56,142 nt of DNA from Hyphomicrobiaceae bacterium. Lineage in GTDB: Bacteria; Pseudomonadota; Alphaproteobacteria; Rhizobiales; Aestuariivirgaceae. The DNA lies in the NCBI GenBank assembly GCA_900298995.1, contig OMIC01000035.1, positions 1-56,142 of the forward strand, given 5' to 3'. This document shows positions 26,151 to 34,188 of this stretch, piece by piece; position 1 is the first letter of the stretch, and each line of letters opens with the position of its first letter. A program made the translations under genes and the position numbers. The notes below the pieces were generated by a model. It saw only the letters and a program-made list of their open reading frames with translations. It was not told the origin of the DNA and made no database searches.

Positions 26151-27416
26151 ATGGACTTTACGGAACTTGCCACACGGCTGGGCCTCGCCCTGGCGCTCGG
26201 CTTCGTCATCGGCTTCGAGCGTGGCTGGAAGGAGCGCGCCGAGGGTGAGGGCAAGCGCGCGGCGGGCCTGCGCACCTTCTCGCTCATCGGGCTTCTGGGT
26301 GGCATCTTCGGACTCCTTGCGCTGGGCGGCGACCGGCTCCTGATCTCGGCAGGTTTCGTGACCACGGGCGCCGTGATGGCGGCCTTCATCTGGCGCGAGG
26401 GGCAGCGCGAGGATGACTTCAGCGCCACGACGCTGATCGCCGCGCTCGTCACCTTCGTGCTGGGCGCGCTCGCCGTGCTGGGCGACATGCGGCTTGCGGC
26501 GGGGGCAGGGGTGGCGGCCGTGGGTCTGCTGGCCTACAAATCCACGCTGCATGGCTTCCTGGCACGGATCACCTGGGACGAGATGCGCTCCGGCCTGCTG
26601 CTGGCCGCCATGACCTTCATCGCCCTGCCGCTGCTTCCCGACCGGGCGATCGACCCGTGGGGCGCTCTTAATCCGCATGAGCTCTGGCTGATCACCATCC
26701 TGATCGCCGCGGTGTCCTTCGTGGGCTATGTGGCGGTGAAGCTCGCCGGGCCTTCGCGCGGACTGGTGCTGGCGGCGGCGCTGGGGGGGCTCGTCTCCTC
26801 GACCGTGGTGACGCTGACGCTCGCGGCGCTCGCCAGGGCGAATGCCACGCGCACCGGGCTTCTGGCGGGCGGCATCCTCGCGTCCGGGGCGGTGATGCTG
26901 GCGCGCGTACTGGTGCTGGCCGGGGTGCTGAACCTGGCGCTGGCCGCTGCCCTTGCCGTGCCGCTCGCCGCCGCGGCCGCCCTGCAGGCGCTGTCAGCCG
27001 CCGTGCTCATCCGCCGCGATGGCCGGAACGGCGTGTCCGGCACGGATGAGCTGGTTCACAGGAACCCCTTTCTGCTCAGCGAGGTGCTGCGCTTCGGCGC
27101 CATTCTGGCGGCGGTGATGCTGGCGGCGGGCATCGCCCAGAGCATCTGGGGTGGGCGCGGCCTCCTGGCCGTCGCGGCGGTTTCCGGACTGGCTGATGTC
27201 GATGCCCTGGCCCTGTCGGTCGCCAACATGCCCTCCGTCACAGCCATGGGCGTCGCCGCCGTGCTTGTCTGCGTCGGGGTCAATTCCATCGCCAAATGCG
27301 TCTACGCCTGGGCCGAGGGCGGTGCGAGGCTCGGGCTTCTGCTCTTGGGCTTCAATGCGGCCGCGATGGCTGTGGCGGTCGCGGCCTGGAGTCTGGTTCC
27401 GGCGGTGAGGCTCTAG
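26151..27416 (+). CDS. MgtC/SapB-DUF4010 membrane protein
   Basis: 421 residues. The N-terminus has the MgtC signature [20 protein letters not shown] and a [13 protein letters not shown] helix, and the C-terminal two-thirds is a DUF4010 region of many hydrophobic helices ([16 protein letters not shown] and similar). About a dozen membrane segments are likely. MgtC proteins are linked to magnesium limitation and F-ATPase regulation, but those with DUF4010 have no established function. The stop TAG at 27414-27416 shares the palindrome CTAG with the stop of the convergent rimO, so the two transcription units meet with no spacer. Confidence 0.82.
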   Translation: MDFTELATRLGLALALGFVIGFERGWKERAEGEGKRAAGLRTFSLIGLLGGIFGLLALGGDRLLISAGFVTTGAVMAAFIWREGQREDDFSATTLIAALVTFVLGALAVLGDMRLAAGAGVAAVGLLAYKSTLHGFLARITWDEMRSGLLLAAMTFIALPLLPDRAIDPWGALNPHELWLITILIAAVSFVGYVAVKLAGPSRGLVLAAALGGLVSSTVVTLTLAALARANATRTGLLAGGILASGAVMLARVLVLAGVLNLALAAALAVPLAAAAALQALSAAVLIRRDGRNGVSGTDELVHRNPFLLSEVLRFGAILAAVMLAAGIAQSIWGGRGLLAVAAVSGLADVDALALSVANMPSVTAMGVAAVLVCVGVNSIAKCVYAWAEGGARLGLLLLGFNAAAMAVAVAAWSLVPAVRL

Positions 27417-28738
27417 ACCCTCTCGCCCACCAGATCATACTCCTCCGCCTCGACGATCCGTACACGGACCATGTCGCCCGGCTTGAGGTCTGTCTCGCCG
27501 GGCAGGAACACGTTGCCGTCGATCTCCGGCGCGTCCCAGGGAGAGCGGGCGATGGCTTCGTCGTTTTCCGCGTCGATCTCATCGACGAGAACATCGATCT
27601 CGCGGCCGACCTTGCCTGCGAAGATCTCCGCCGAAATCTCCTGCTGGGCTTGCATGAAGCGCTCCCAGCGCTCCTGCTTCACCTCGTCCGGCACCTGGGC
27701 GAGGCCCAGTTCATTGGCCTTGGCGCCCGACACGGGTTCATACTTGAAGCAGCCGGCGCGCTCGATGCGGGCTTCCTTCATCCATTGCAGGAGATATTCG
27801 AAGTCGGCCTCCGTCTCGCCGGGGAAGCCGACGATGAAGGTCGAGCGGATCGCGATGTCCGGGCAGATTTTCCGCCACGCCGCCAGCCGGTCGAGGACCT
27901 GTTCCTGATTGGCCGGGCGCTTCATGGCCTTCAGCACGCCGGGGGCAGCATGCTGGAAGGGAATGTCGAGATAGGGCAGGATCTTGCCCTCCGCCATCAG
28001 CGGAATGACGTCATCGACATGCGGGTAGGGATAGACGTAATGCATCCGCACCCAGGCTCCGAGATTGCCCAGCTCCTTCGCCATGTCGTGGAACCTGGCC
28101 CGCACCTCGCGGCCATGGAACTTCGAGGTGGCATATCTGATGTCCACGCCATAGGCCGAGGTGTCCTGGCTGATGACAAGGAGTTCCCTGACGCCCGCCT
28201 TCACCAGCCGTTCGGCCTCATAGAGCACCGAGGCCACCGGCCGCGACACGAGATCGCCGCGGATGGACGGAATGATGCAGAACGAGCAGCGGTTGTTGCA
28301 GCCTTCGGAAATCTTGAGATAGGCATAGTGCCGCGGCGTCAGATGCAGCCCCTGCGGCGGCACCAGATCCATCTTCGGGTCATGGGCGGGCGGCACTGCC
28401 TTGTGCACGGCCTCGACCACCTGCTCATACTGGTGCGGTCCCGTGACGGCCAGAACGCCGGGATGCGCCGCCCGGATCGTGTCGGCCTCGACGCCCATGC
28501 AGCCCGTGACGATCACCCGGCCGTTCTCGGCCAGGGCCTCGCCGATCGCGGCGAGGGACTCCTGCTTGGCGCTGTCGAGAAAGCCGCAGGTGTTGACGAT
28601 CACCACATCGGCATCCTCATAGCCCGGCGACATGACATAGCCCCCGGCACGCAGCTGGGTGATGATGCGTTCGGAATCGACCAGCGCCTTGGGACAGCCA
28701 AGGGACACGAGACCGACTTTGGGGACCTGCTTGTTCAT
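27413..28738 (-). CDS. rimO: Ribosomal protein uS12 methylthiotransferase
   Basis: Radical-SAM enzyme that adds a methylthio group to Asp of ribosomal protein S12. 441 residues, as usual. Order: UPF0004 domain ([34 protein letters not shown], which carry the auxiliary cluster cysteines), radical-SAM CxxxCxxC (CNNRCSFC), and a C-terminal TRAM domain. I start at the ATG at 28738, nine residues before the first conserved cysteine region; an upstream in-frame extension is not homologous. Divergent from an L,D-transpeptidase gene. Confidence 0.95.
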   Translation of the reverse strand: MNKQVPKVGLVSLGCPKALVDSERIITQLRAGGYVMSPGYEDADVVIVNTCGFLDSAKQESLAAIGEALAENGRVIVTGCMGVEADTIRAAHPGVLAVTGPHQYEQVVEAVHKAVPPAHDPKMDLVPPQGLHLTPRHYAYLKISEGCNNRCSFCIIPSIRGDLVSRPVASVLYEAERLVKAGVRELLVISQDTSAYGVDIRYATSKFHGREVRARFHDMAKELGNLGAWVRMHYVYPYPHVDDVIPLMAEGKILPYLDIPFQHAAPGVLKAMKRPANQEQVLDRLAAWRKICPDIAIRSTFIVGFPGETEADFEYLLQWMKEARIERAGCFKYEPVSGAKANELGLAQVPDEVKQERWERFMQAQQEISAEIFAGKVGREIDVLVDEIDAENDEAIARSPWDAPEIDGNVFLPGETDLKPGDMVRVRIVEAEEYDLVGERV

Positions 28739-28775
28739 GCCGGCGGTGCTTAGCGGAACGGCCCCGGAAGCGCAA

Positions 28776-28781
28776 TTAACC
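28776..28781 (+). promoter_or_regulatory. CtrA-type half-site TTAACC
   Basis: TTAACC in the 121-bp divergent gap between rimO and the L,D-transpeptidase gene, 79 bp before the latter's start. No second half at the N7 spacing. Listed because the same hexamer recurs before the other peptidoglycan genes here; on its own it would not be notable. Confidence 0.25.
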
Positions 28782-28859
28782 CCGCAGTCCGGCATGGCTT
28801 CACGCGGGCACGCGATTGCGGCATAGTGAGCGCCTCAGGGTTTGGTTGCGAGGGTGATC

Positions 28860-29393
28860 ATGGCGACACGGCGTCGGCTTGTTGGGGCGATGGGTGCACT
28901 GCTCCTGCCCGGCGTGGCGCAGGCTGCGAAACCGGCAAGGCCCAAGCCGCCGCCCTCCGAGGCCCGTCTGATCATCACCATCAACAAGGTCAGCCAGAAG
29001 ATGACCGTCACGCTGGATGGCGAGAAGCTCTACAAATGGCCGGTCTCGACGGGAGCCCCCGGCTATGAGACCCCAAGCGGCGAGTTTCGCCCCTTCCGGA
29101 TGGAAAAGGAGCATTACTCCAACGAATGGGATGATACGCCAATGCCCTATTCCATCTTCTTCACACCGGGTGGCCACGCCGTGCACGGCAGCTATCACAT
29201 CAAGAGCCTCGGCCGCCGCGCCTCGCATGGCTGCGTGAGGCTGCACCCGGACAATGCCAAGACGCTGTTCGCGCTGGTCAGGAAAACCGGGCTGTCCAAT
29301 ACGAGGGTGATCGTGCGGGGCGGCGTATTCGCCGGGGCCGGGGAAGCAGGCTCGGAGCCCCGCCGCGGTGGTTTCCTCAGCCTGTTCGACTGA
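28860..29393 (+). CDS. L,D-transpeptidase, YkuD family (short form)
   Basis: 177 residues, periplasmic. Signal peptide ATRRRLVGAMGALLLPG, cleaved near AQAA, then the catalytic domain: INKVSQKMTV strand, VSTGAPGYETPSGEFRP, and the active site HGS (His109) with SHGCVRL (Cys125). It is a compact LDT without LysM or proline-rich linker, and more distant from the two LDTs at 10301 and 32606, which share SSGCIRM. ATG 28860 is used because GAGG precedes it by six bases; the GTG 18 bp upstream is in frame. Forms 3-3 cross-links or lipoprotein tethers; substrate not determinable. Confidence 0.88.
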   Translation: MATRRRLVGAMGALLLPGVAQAAKPARPKPPPSEARLIITINKVSQKMTVTLDGEKLYKWPVSTGAPGYETPSGEFRPFRMEKEHYSNEWDDTPMPYSIFFTPGGHAVHGSYHIKSLGRRASHGCVRLHPDNAKTLFALVRKTGLSNTRVIVRGGVFAGAGEAGSEPRRGGFLSLFD

Positions 29394-29429
29394 CGCCGAG
29401 ACGCGCCGGGCGGGTTTTCCAGCACTTCC

Positions 29430-29458
29430 TTGACAAACCGGCCCCTCCATGCGCTCTA
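29430..29458 (+). promoter_or_regulatory. Candidate promoter of aspS
   Basis: TTGACA at 29430-29435 is a perfect -35 hexamer; 17 bp on, GCTCTA at 29453-29458 is only a weak -10. The position, 33 bp before the aspS start, is reasonable. Confidence 0.45.
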
Positions 29459-29490
29459 GCGCCCCAAACGCCCCAGTTCGCGAGGATTCT

Positions 29491-31269
29491 ATGCACGCCT
29501 ACCGCAGCCACACCTGTGGCCAGCTCCGCCCCGCCAATGCCGGCCAGGACATCCGGCTCTCCGGCTGGGTTCACCGCGTCCGTGACCATGGTGGCGTGCT
29601 GTTCATCGACCTTCGCGACCATTATGGCGTTACCCAGGTGGTGGCCGACCCGGATTCGCCTGCCTTCCGCACGGCCGAGACGCTGCGTTCGGAGTGGGTG
29701 GTCCGGGTGGATGGCAAGGTCAGGCCGCGTCCCGCCGGAACCGAGAATGCCGACCTGCCGACCGGCCTGATCGAGGTTTTCGCAACCGGCATCGAAGTGC
29801 TCTCGCAGGCCGCCGAGCTTCCGCTCCCCGTGTTCGGCGAAACCGAGTATCCCGAGGACATCCGGCTGCGCTACCGTTTCCTCGACCTTCGCCGCGAGCG
29901 CATCCACGCCAACATCATGAAGCGTGGCGCCATCATCAATTCGCTCCGCCGCCGCATGGTGGATCAGGGTTTCTTCGAGTTCCAGACACCGATCCTGACC
30001 GCGTCGAGCCCCGAGGGCGCGCGCGACTTTCTGGTGCCCTCGCGCATCCATCCCGGCAAGTTCTATGCGCTGCCGCAGGCCCCCCAGCAGTTCAAGCAGC
30101 TGATCATGATGTCGGGCTTCGACCGATACTTCCAGATCGCGGCCTGTTTCCGCGACGAGGATGCGCGCGCCGACCGTTCACCGGGCGAATTCTATCAGCT
30201 CGATATCGAGATGAGCTTCGTCACCCAGGACGACGTGTTCAACGCGGTGGAGCCGGTTCTGCGGGGCGTGTTCGAGGAATTCGGCGGCGGCCTGCCCGTC
30301 ACCCAGAAATTCCCGCACATCGCTTTCCGTGACGCGATCCGCTGGTATGGCTCCGACAAGCCGGACCTGCGCAATCCGATCAGGATGCAGGCGGTGACGG
30401 AGCATTTCGCAGGCTCGGGCTTCAAGGTCTTCGCCGGCATGATCGCGGCGGACCCCAAGGTCGAAGTCTGGGCCATTCCGGCACCCAAGGGCGGCTCGCG
30501 CGCCTTCTGCGACCGCATGAATTCATTTGCCCAGCAGCAGGGCCAGCCCGGGCTGGGCTATGTCTTCTGGCGCGAGGGCGAGGAGGGCGGCGCTGGCCCC
30601 ATCGCCAAGAACATCGGGCCGGAGCGCACCGAGGCGATCCGCAATCAGCTGGGCCTCGGCGTCGGCGATGCCTGTTTCTTCGTCGCAGGCCGCCCTGAGA
30701 AGTTCTACAAATTCGCAGGCGAGGCCCGCAACAAGGTGGGCGAGGAGCTGAACCTCACGGCGAAGGACCGCTTCGAGTTCTGCTGGATCGTCGATTTCCC
30801 GATGTATGAGTGGAACGAGGAGGAGAAGAAGGTCGACTTCTCCCACAACCCCTTCTCCATGCCGCAGGGCGGGCTCGAGGCGCTGGAAACGAAGGATCCG
30901 CTGGATATCCTGGCCTATCAGTACGACATCGTGTGCAACGGCGTCGAGCTGTCGTCGGGTGCGATCCGCAACCATCGCCCCGAGGTGATGAAGAAGGCCT
31001 TCGAGATTGCGGGATACCCGGAAAGCGTGCTGCTGGAAAAGTTCGGCGGCATGTACCGCGCCTTCCAGTATGGTGCGCCGCCCCATGGCGGCATCGCGCC
31101 GGGCGTTGACCGCATCGTGATGCTGCTCTGCAACGAGCCCAACATCCGCGAGGTGGTGCTGTTCCCCATGAACCAGCAGGCCGAAGACCTGCTGATGGGC
31201 GCCCCTTCAGAGGTGACGCCCAAACAGCTCCGCGAGCTTCACATCCGGCTCAATCTGCCGGAGGCCTGA
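29491..31269 (+). CDS. aspS: Aspartyl-tRNA synthetase
   Basis: Class II synthetase charging tRNA-Asp; many alphaproteobacterial members also charge tRNA-Asn (non-discriminating form), which sequence alone does not settle here. 592 residues, bacterial type. OB-fold anticodon domain ([15 protein letters not shown]), motif 2 ([19 protein letters not shown]), the bacterial GAD insertion in the middle, and the motif 3 region ([14 protein letters not shown]). The ATG at 29491 follows GAGG by five to seven bases; an ATG 42 bp earlier would add a non-homologous leader. No obvious terminator follows; the next gene is convergent. Confidence 0.97.
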   Translation: MHAYRSHTCGQLRPANAGQDIRLSGWVHRVRDHGGVLFIDLRDHYGVTQVVADPDSPAFRTAETLRSEWVVRVDGKVRPRPAGTENADLPTGLIEVFATGIEVLSQAAELPLPVFGETEYPEDIRLRYRFLDLRRERIHANIMKRGAIINSLRRRMVDQGFFEFQTPILTASSPEGARDFLVPSRIHPGKFYALPQAPQQFKQLIMMSGFDRYFQIAACFRDEDARADRSPGEFYQLDIEMSFVTQDDVFNAVEPVLRGVFEEFGGGLPVTQKFPHIAFRDAIRWYGSDKPDLRNPIRMQAVTEHFAGSGFKVFAGMIAADPKVEVWAIPAPKGGSRAFCDRMNSFAQQQGQPGLGYVFWREGEEGGAGPIAKNIGPERTEAIRNQLGLGVGDACFFVAGRPEKFYKFAGEARNKVGEELNLTAKDRFEFCWIVDFPMYEWNEEEKKVDFSHNPFSMPQGGLEALETKDPLDILAYQYDIVCNGVELSSGAIRNHRPEVMKKAFEIAGYPESVLLEKFGGMYRAFQYGAPPHGGIAPGVDRIVMLLCNEPNIREVVLFPMNQQAEDLLMGAPSEVTPKQLRELHIRLNLPEA

Positions 31270-31276
31270 GCGGATC

Positions 31277-32485
31277 CTAGTCGTTGGCCTTCAGCGACAG
31301 GCCGAGGCGCGTGATCGCGTCGCCGGGCTTCACCTGCTGGAGGGCCGAGACGTCAGAGACCTTGAGCGGGCTGGCCGGACTGATGCTCACCGTGAGCGAC
31401 TTCGGGTCCGCGAGGAACTGCGTCAGCGCATCGACCGCCTGCTTGGTGAAGGCGTCATTCTGCATCTGAACCAGCATCAGCTGCGCCATGGGCGGGATGC
31501 TGGCGACGAAAGTCTTTTCGTCCATGCCCTGCGCGGCGGCGATGAGGGGCAGCGCCTTGCCGATGATCGAGGCATCCTCGAACCGCAGTGCCGCGCTGTT
31601 GATGACCACGTTCTGAAGTGCGGGACCATAGGCATCGAGATCGGCCGGCTCGCCGTCCTTCTGCGCCGCCATCAGGGCGTTGTAGGCCTCGACTGGAATG
31701 TCGGCGACCGCGCCCTTGAAGCCCAGGCTGCCGATGTCGCGGGCCTTGAGGGTGAAGCCGAAATCATAGCCGAGCTTGTCGCCCATGACGGCAAGCGCGC
31801 TCTGGCTGGAGATGTCGAGGTTGAGGGACGTATAGCCCAGCTGGCGCAGCATGCCGCCATCGCCCATCGCCATCAGGGCAGCCTCGGGAATGGTGGCGTT
31901 GCTGATCTTCGAGGTGAAGGTGCCGGCCCCTGTCGCGGGGTCGCCGTCCCAGGTGCTCTCGAGGCTGTCGACCGTCACCGACTGGCCCGCGGAGGTGATG
32001 GTCAGCGGGCCGCCCGTCATCTTGCGGGCGAATGTGCCGGATGAGACAAGTTTTTCCTGCGCGGTCGGGGCCGCGCCCACGTCCCGGATGTACCAGCCCT
32101 CGGCGCTGGCCCCGGGCAGGCTGGCCGATATGGCGACGTCCTTGCCGGTTACATCCAGTCCGACGTTCGAGAATTTCGCCGTGCCGACCTCCCAGAAGCC
32201 CGGACCCTTCTCGCTGATGCCGGACAGGGCGATCTCGCCGGTCTTGAGCGTAAATCCCGGATCATCGCCCTCGGCGGCCTTGGTGAGGGTCAGATTGGTG
32301 ATGGTGACATTGCCCGAGCCATCGACCGTCAGCGTTTCATAACCCGGCTTGGCATCCATCTGCCGCTCGAGATTGGCCATCAGTGCCTGAACCGCCGGCG
32401 GGGCCTCGTCGGCGAGCGCCAGACCCGGCATGAGCAGTGTCGCCGGCAGGCAAGCAATGGTAAAGGATTTGTGGAACAGTGACAT
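31277..32485 (-). CDS. Secreted protein of unknown function
   Basis: 402 residues; I do not recognise the family. A clear signal peptide (FHKSFTIACLPATLLMPGLA, cleavage after ALA) precedes a long beta-rich region with alternating hydrophobic strands (GNVTITNLTLTK, FTLKTGEIALSGISEK, GLDVTGKDVAISASL). There is no transmembrane segment after the signal, no cysteine pair and no catalytic motif I can name. The pattern resembles periplasmic lipid-handling or AsmA-like proteins only loosely. Start ATG 32485 is supported by GGAG seven bases upstream; a longer frame upstream lacks a leader. It is divergent from the repeat-containing L,D-transpeptidase gene. Confidence 0.75.
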   Translation of the reverse strand: MSLFHKSFTIACLPATLLMPGLALADEAPPAVQALMANLERQMDAKPGYETLTVDGSGNVTITNLTLTKAAEGDDPGFTLKTGEIALSGISEKGPGFWEVGTAKFSNVGLDVTGKDVAISASLPGASAEGWYIRDVGAAPTAQEKLVSSGTFARKMTGGPLTITSAGQSVTVDSLESTWDGDPATGAGTFTSKISNATIPEAALMAMGDGGMLRQLGYTSLNLDISSQSALAVMGDKLGYDFGFTLKARDIGSLGFKGAVADIPVEAYNALMAAQKDGEPADLDAYGPALQNVVINSAALRFEDASIIGKALPLIAAAQGMDEKTFVASIPPMAQLMLVQMQNDAFTKQAVDALTQFLADPKSLTVSISPASPLKVSDVSALQQVKPGDAITRLGLSLKAND

Positions 32486-32605
32486 GAGCGCTCCCTGGCG
32501 ATGGACCCGTGGCCAGTTCTTGAGCATAGGTGAAGGGCTTGTGAACGCAATGGCAAACTGCCATGCGTGAGCCCGGGGCGGGGGTTTGACCGAGGGAATG
32601 GACGT

Positions 32606-33496
32606 ATGAAGAAGGTGATGCGCGGGGTGATGCTGGCTGTGATGCTGGCCAGTCTGCCGCTGATGTCGTCGGTGCCAGGCCATGCAGCCACAGCCTCTCC
32701 GGCCCAGCAGCAGGAGGAGTTGCTCCTCAAGAAGAAGAAGGCTGCTGCCGAGGCCAAGAAGGCTGCCGAGGCCAAGAAGGCTGCCGAGGCCAAGAAGGCT
32801 GCCGAGGCCAGGAAGGCAGCTGCTGCGAAAAAGGCTGCTGCTGCAAAGAAAGCCGCCGAGGCAAAGAAAGCCGCCGAGGCAAAGAAAGCCGCCGAGGCAA
32901 AGAAGGCCGCTGAAGCAAGAAAGATCCAGGCGCGCAAGCAGTCGGACGGCACATGCCGCGGCTTCTTCGGTTGCCTGCTCGGTTCCAAGCCCCGGGCCAG
33001 CGTGCTGCGCGCTTCGACGGGCGGCGCGGCGCGTGACGTGGCGACCGGCGAGGACATCACCTGGGACAAGGCGAGCAAGTATGCGCCGGGCTCTCTCGTC
33101 GTCTCGACGCCGGAGCGCGTGCTCTATCTGGTGACCGGACCGGGAGAGGCGCGGCGCTATCGCGTAGGTGTTGGCCGCGAGGGGTTCCAGTGGTCAGGCA
33201 CCTCGACCATCGTCAGCAAGTCGGAATGGCCCACCTGGCGCCCGCCGCCGGAGATGATCAAGCGGGAGGCCGCGAAGGGTCATATCCTGCCGGCGGTGAT
33301 GGAAGGGGGCCCGGAGAACCCGCTGGGTGCGCGCGCGCTCTACATCGGCGGCAGGATCTATCGCATCCATGGCACCAACGCGCCGGGATCGATTGGCGGC
33401 GCAGTCTCGTCGGGCTGCATTCGGATGATGAACACCGATGTCATCGAGCTCTATGAGCGCGTGAAGATCGGCGCCAAGGTCTACGTCTACCAGTAA
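32606..33496 (+). CDS. L,D-transpeptidase with lysine-rich repeat arm (paralogue 2)
   Basis: 296 residues. Signal peptide (KKVMRGVMLAVMLASLPLM, cleaved after GHA), then residues about 37-106 forming a highly charged, alanine/lysine-rich helix made of AAEAKK repeats, then the YkuD domain with His255 (HGT) and Cys271 (SSGCIRM). The catalytic domain is a close paralogue of the one at 10301-10921. The repeat arm, predicted helical, could span the periplasm or bind polyanions such as LPS or DNA. ATG 32606 follows GAGGGA by eight bases. A strong terminator follows the gene. Confidence 0.88.
   Translation: MKKVMRGVMLAVMLASLPLMSSVPGHAATASPAQQQEELLLKKKKAAAEAKKAAEAKKAAEAKKAAEARKAAAAKKAAAAKKAAEAKKAAEAKKAAEAKKAAEARKIQARKQSDGTCRGFFGCLLGSKPRASVLRASTGGAARDVATGEDITWDKASKYAPGSLVVSTPERVLYLVTGPGEARRYRVGVGREGFQWSGTSTIVSKSEWPTWRPPPEMIKREAAKGHILPAVMEGGPENPLGARALYIGGRIYRIHGTNAPGSIGGAVSSGCIRMMNTDVIELYERVKIGAKVYVYQ
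32744..32923 (+). repeat. 18-bp coding tandem repeat (AAEAKK)
   Basis: Ten consecutive 18-bp units, each encoding a variant of AAEAKK. Two families are visible. Units 1-3 are identical (GCTGCCGAGGCCAAGAAG) and unit 4 differs by one base. Units 5-6 are diverged. Units 7-9 are near-identical with a different codon choice (GCCGCCGAGGCAAAGAAA). This suggests two separate local expansions. Unit number is likely to vary between strains. Confidence 0.92.
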
Positions 33497-33513
33497 TCCC
33501 TCATCCGGCAGAC

Positions 33514-33545
33514 AAAGGGCCGCTCCGAGGAGCGGCCCTTTTGTG
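33514..33545 (+). terminator. Rho-independent terminator of the repeat L,D-transpeptidase gene
   Basis: Hairpin AAAGGGCCGCT/AGCGGCCCTTT with a six-base loop, then TTTGTGTT on the plus strand, 17 bp after the stop codon. Classic form. Confidence 0.9.
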
Positions 33546-33548
33546 TTG

Positions 33549-33590
33549 TCCAAAAGAACTGACCCCGGAGGCAATCGCCGTCCGGGGTCC
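33549..33590 (-). terminator. Candidate terminator for the 31-residue basic-protein gene
   Basis: On the minus strand, stem GACCCCGGA/TCCGGGGTC encloses an inner GGC/GCC pair, followed by AGTTCTTTTGG. It lies about 20 bp after that gene's stop. The loop is large, so it is weaker than the neighbouring plus-strand terminator. Confidence 0.6.
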
Positions 33591-33611
33591 AGTCCTCAAA
33601 GTCCCAGAAGA

Positions 33612-33707
33612 TTACTTCTTCTTGGCGGCCTTCTTCTTAGCCGGCTTCTTGGCGGCCTTCTTGGCGGCCTTCTTGGCAGGCTTCTTCGCAGCTTTCTTCG
33701 CAGCCAT
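33612..33707 (-). CDS. 31-residue lysine/alanine-rich basic protein (histone H1-like)
   Basis: A 31-residue protein made only of Met, Ala, Lys and Pro, with the pattern KKAAKKPAKKAAKK. It is strongly basic and resembles the C-terminal tails of histone H1-like bacterial proteins (HC1, AlgP type). DNA or RNA binding is likely but unproven. The start at 33707 has AGGAGA seven bases upstream, one of the best ribosome sites in the window, which supports it as a real gene. It lies alone, with its own hairpin downstream and a 481-bp noncoding gap upstream. Confidence 0.65.
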   Translation of the reverse strand: MAAKKAAKKPAKKAAKKAAKKPAKKKAAKKK

Positions 33708-34188
33708 CGCTGTCTCTCCTAGAGTTGTTAGTGCCCCACAACGCAGGTAAGCCTCACAAGGGCGAACATGCTGGTATGTTGTGACCAAGCCTGCATCGCC
33801 GTTGTCATGTTTTCTGCACCTACGTGTGTGATTCGGCAATACGCCGATCAACGTTCGTTATAATCGGCAAATCTCGCTAACAATCGGTAAACGCTCGACA
33901 AACGGGCAAAAACGTCTTTGTACGGACAAACTCCGCGTTTGCGCTGAAAAACCCAGCAAAACATGGGTTTCCTGCAAACATCCGCCTACAGACGATCGGT
34001 CGTTTTCGAGGGTTTTTCGGGTGTTCCCCCTGTCAAGAGGCAAGACAGCGGCCTCGAAGAATCTGTGGATAATTTGTCGCGCCGGGGCCGGAATCGGCCC
34101 GCACGCAGCCCTTCGCGCGGCCCTACAACGCAAGAGAGGCCGGCGCTGGCCGGCCTCTCCACGGGTCGTTGCGATGGCGCCAGGCGGC
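33708..34188. promoter_or_regulatory. Noncoding gap with phased A-tracts and DnaA box
   Basis: No credible ORF. From about 33865 to 33975, short A-runs recur about every 10 bp (CGGCAAATCT, CGCTAACAAT, CGGTAAACGC and onward), a pattern of intrinsically curved DNA. TATAAT occurs at 33859-33864. TGTGGATAA at 34064-34072 is a perfect DnaA box (TTATCCACA reversed). The leftward basic-protein gene probably has its promoter here. The right end holds the nrdJ terminator. I see no DnaA-box cluster that would define an origin. Confidence 0.5.
34134..34159 (-). terminator. Hairpin terminator after nrdJ
   Basis: Perfect 11-bp stem GAGAGGCCGGC/GCCGGCCTCTC with a four-base loop, 29 bp past the nrdJ stop. 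On the minus strand it is followed by TTGCGTTGT, which is only moderately T-rich. Confidence 0.65.

Noticed and set aside
32744-32923. Short regular repeats as a CRISPR array
   Set aside because: Contiguous 18-bp units without spacers, in frame inside a coding gene.
33859-33864. TATAAT as promoter of a small RNA running rightward
   Set aside because: No acceptable -35 at 16-18 bp and no T-rich terminator on the plus strand, so I do not call an RNA gene.
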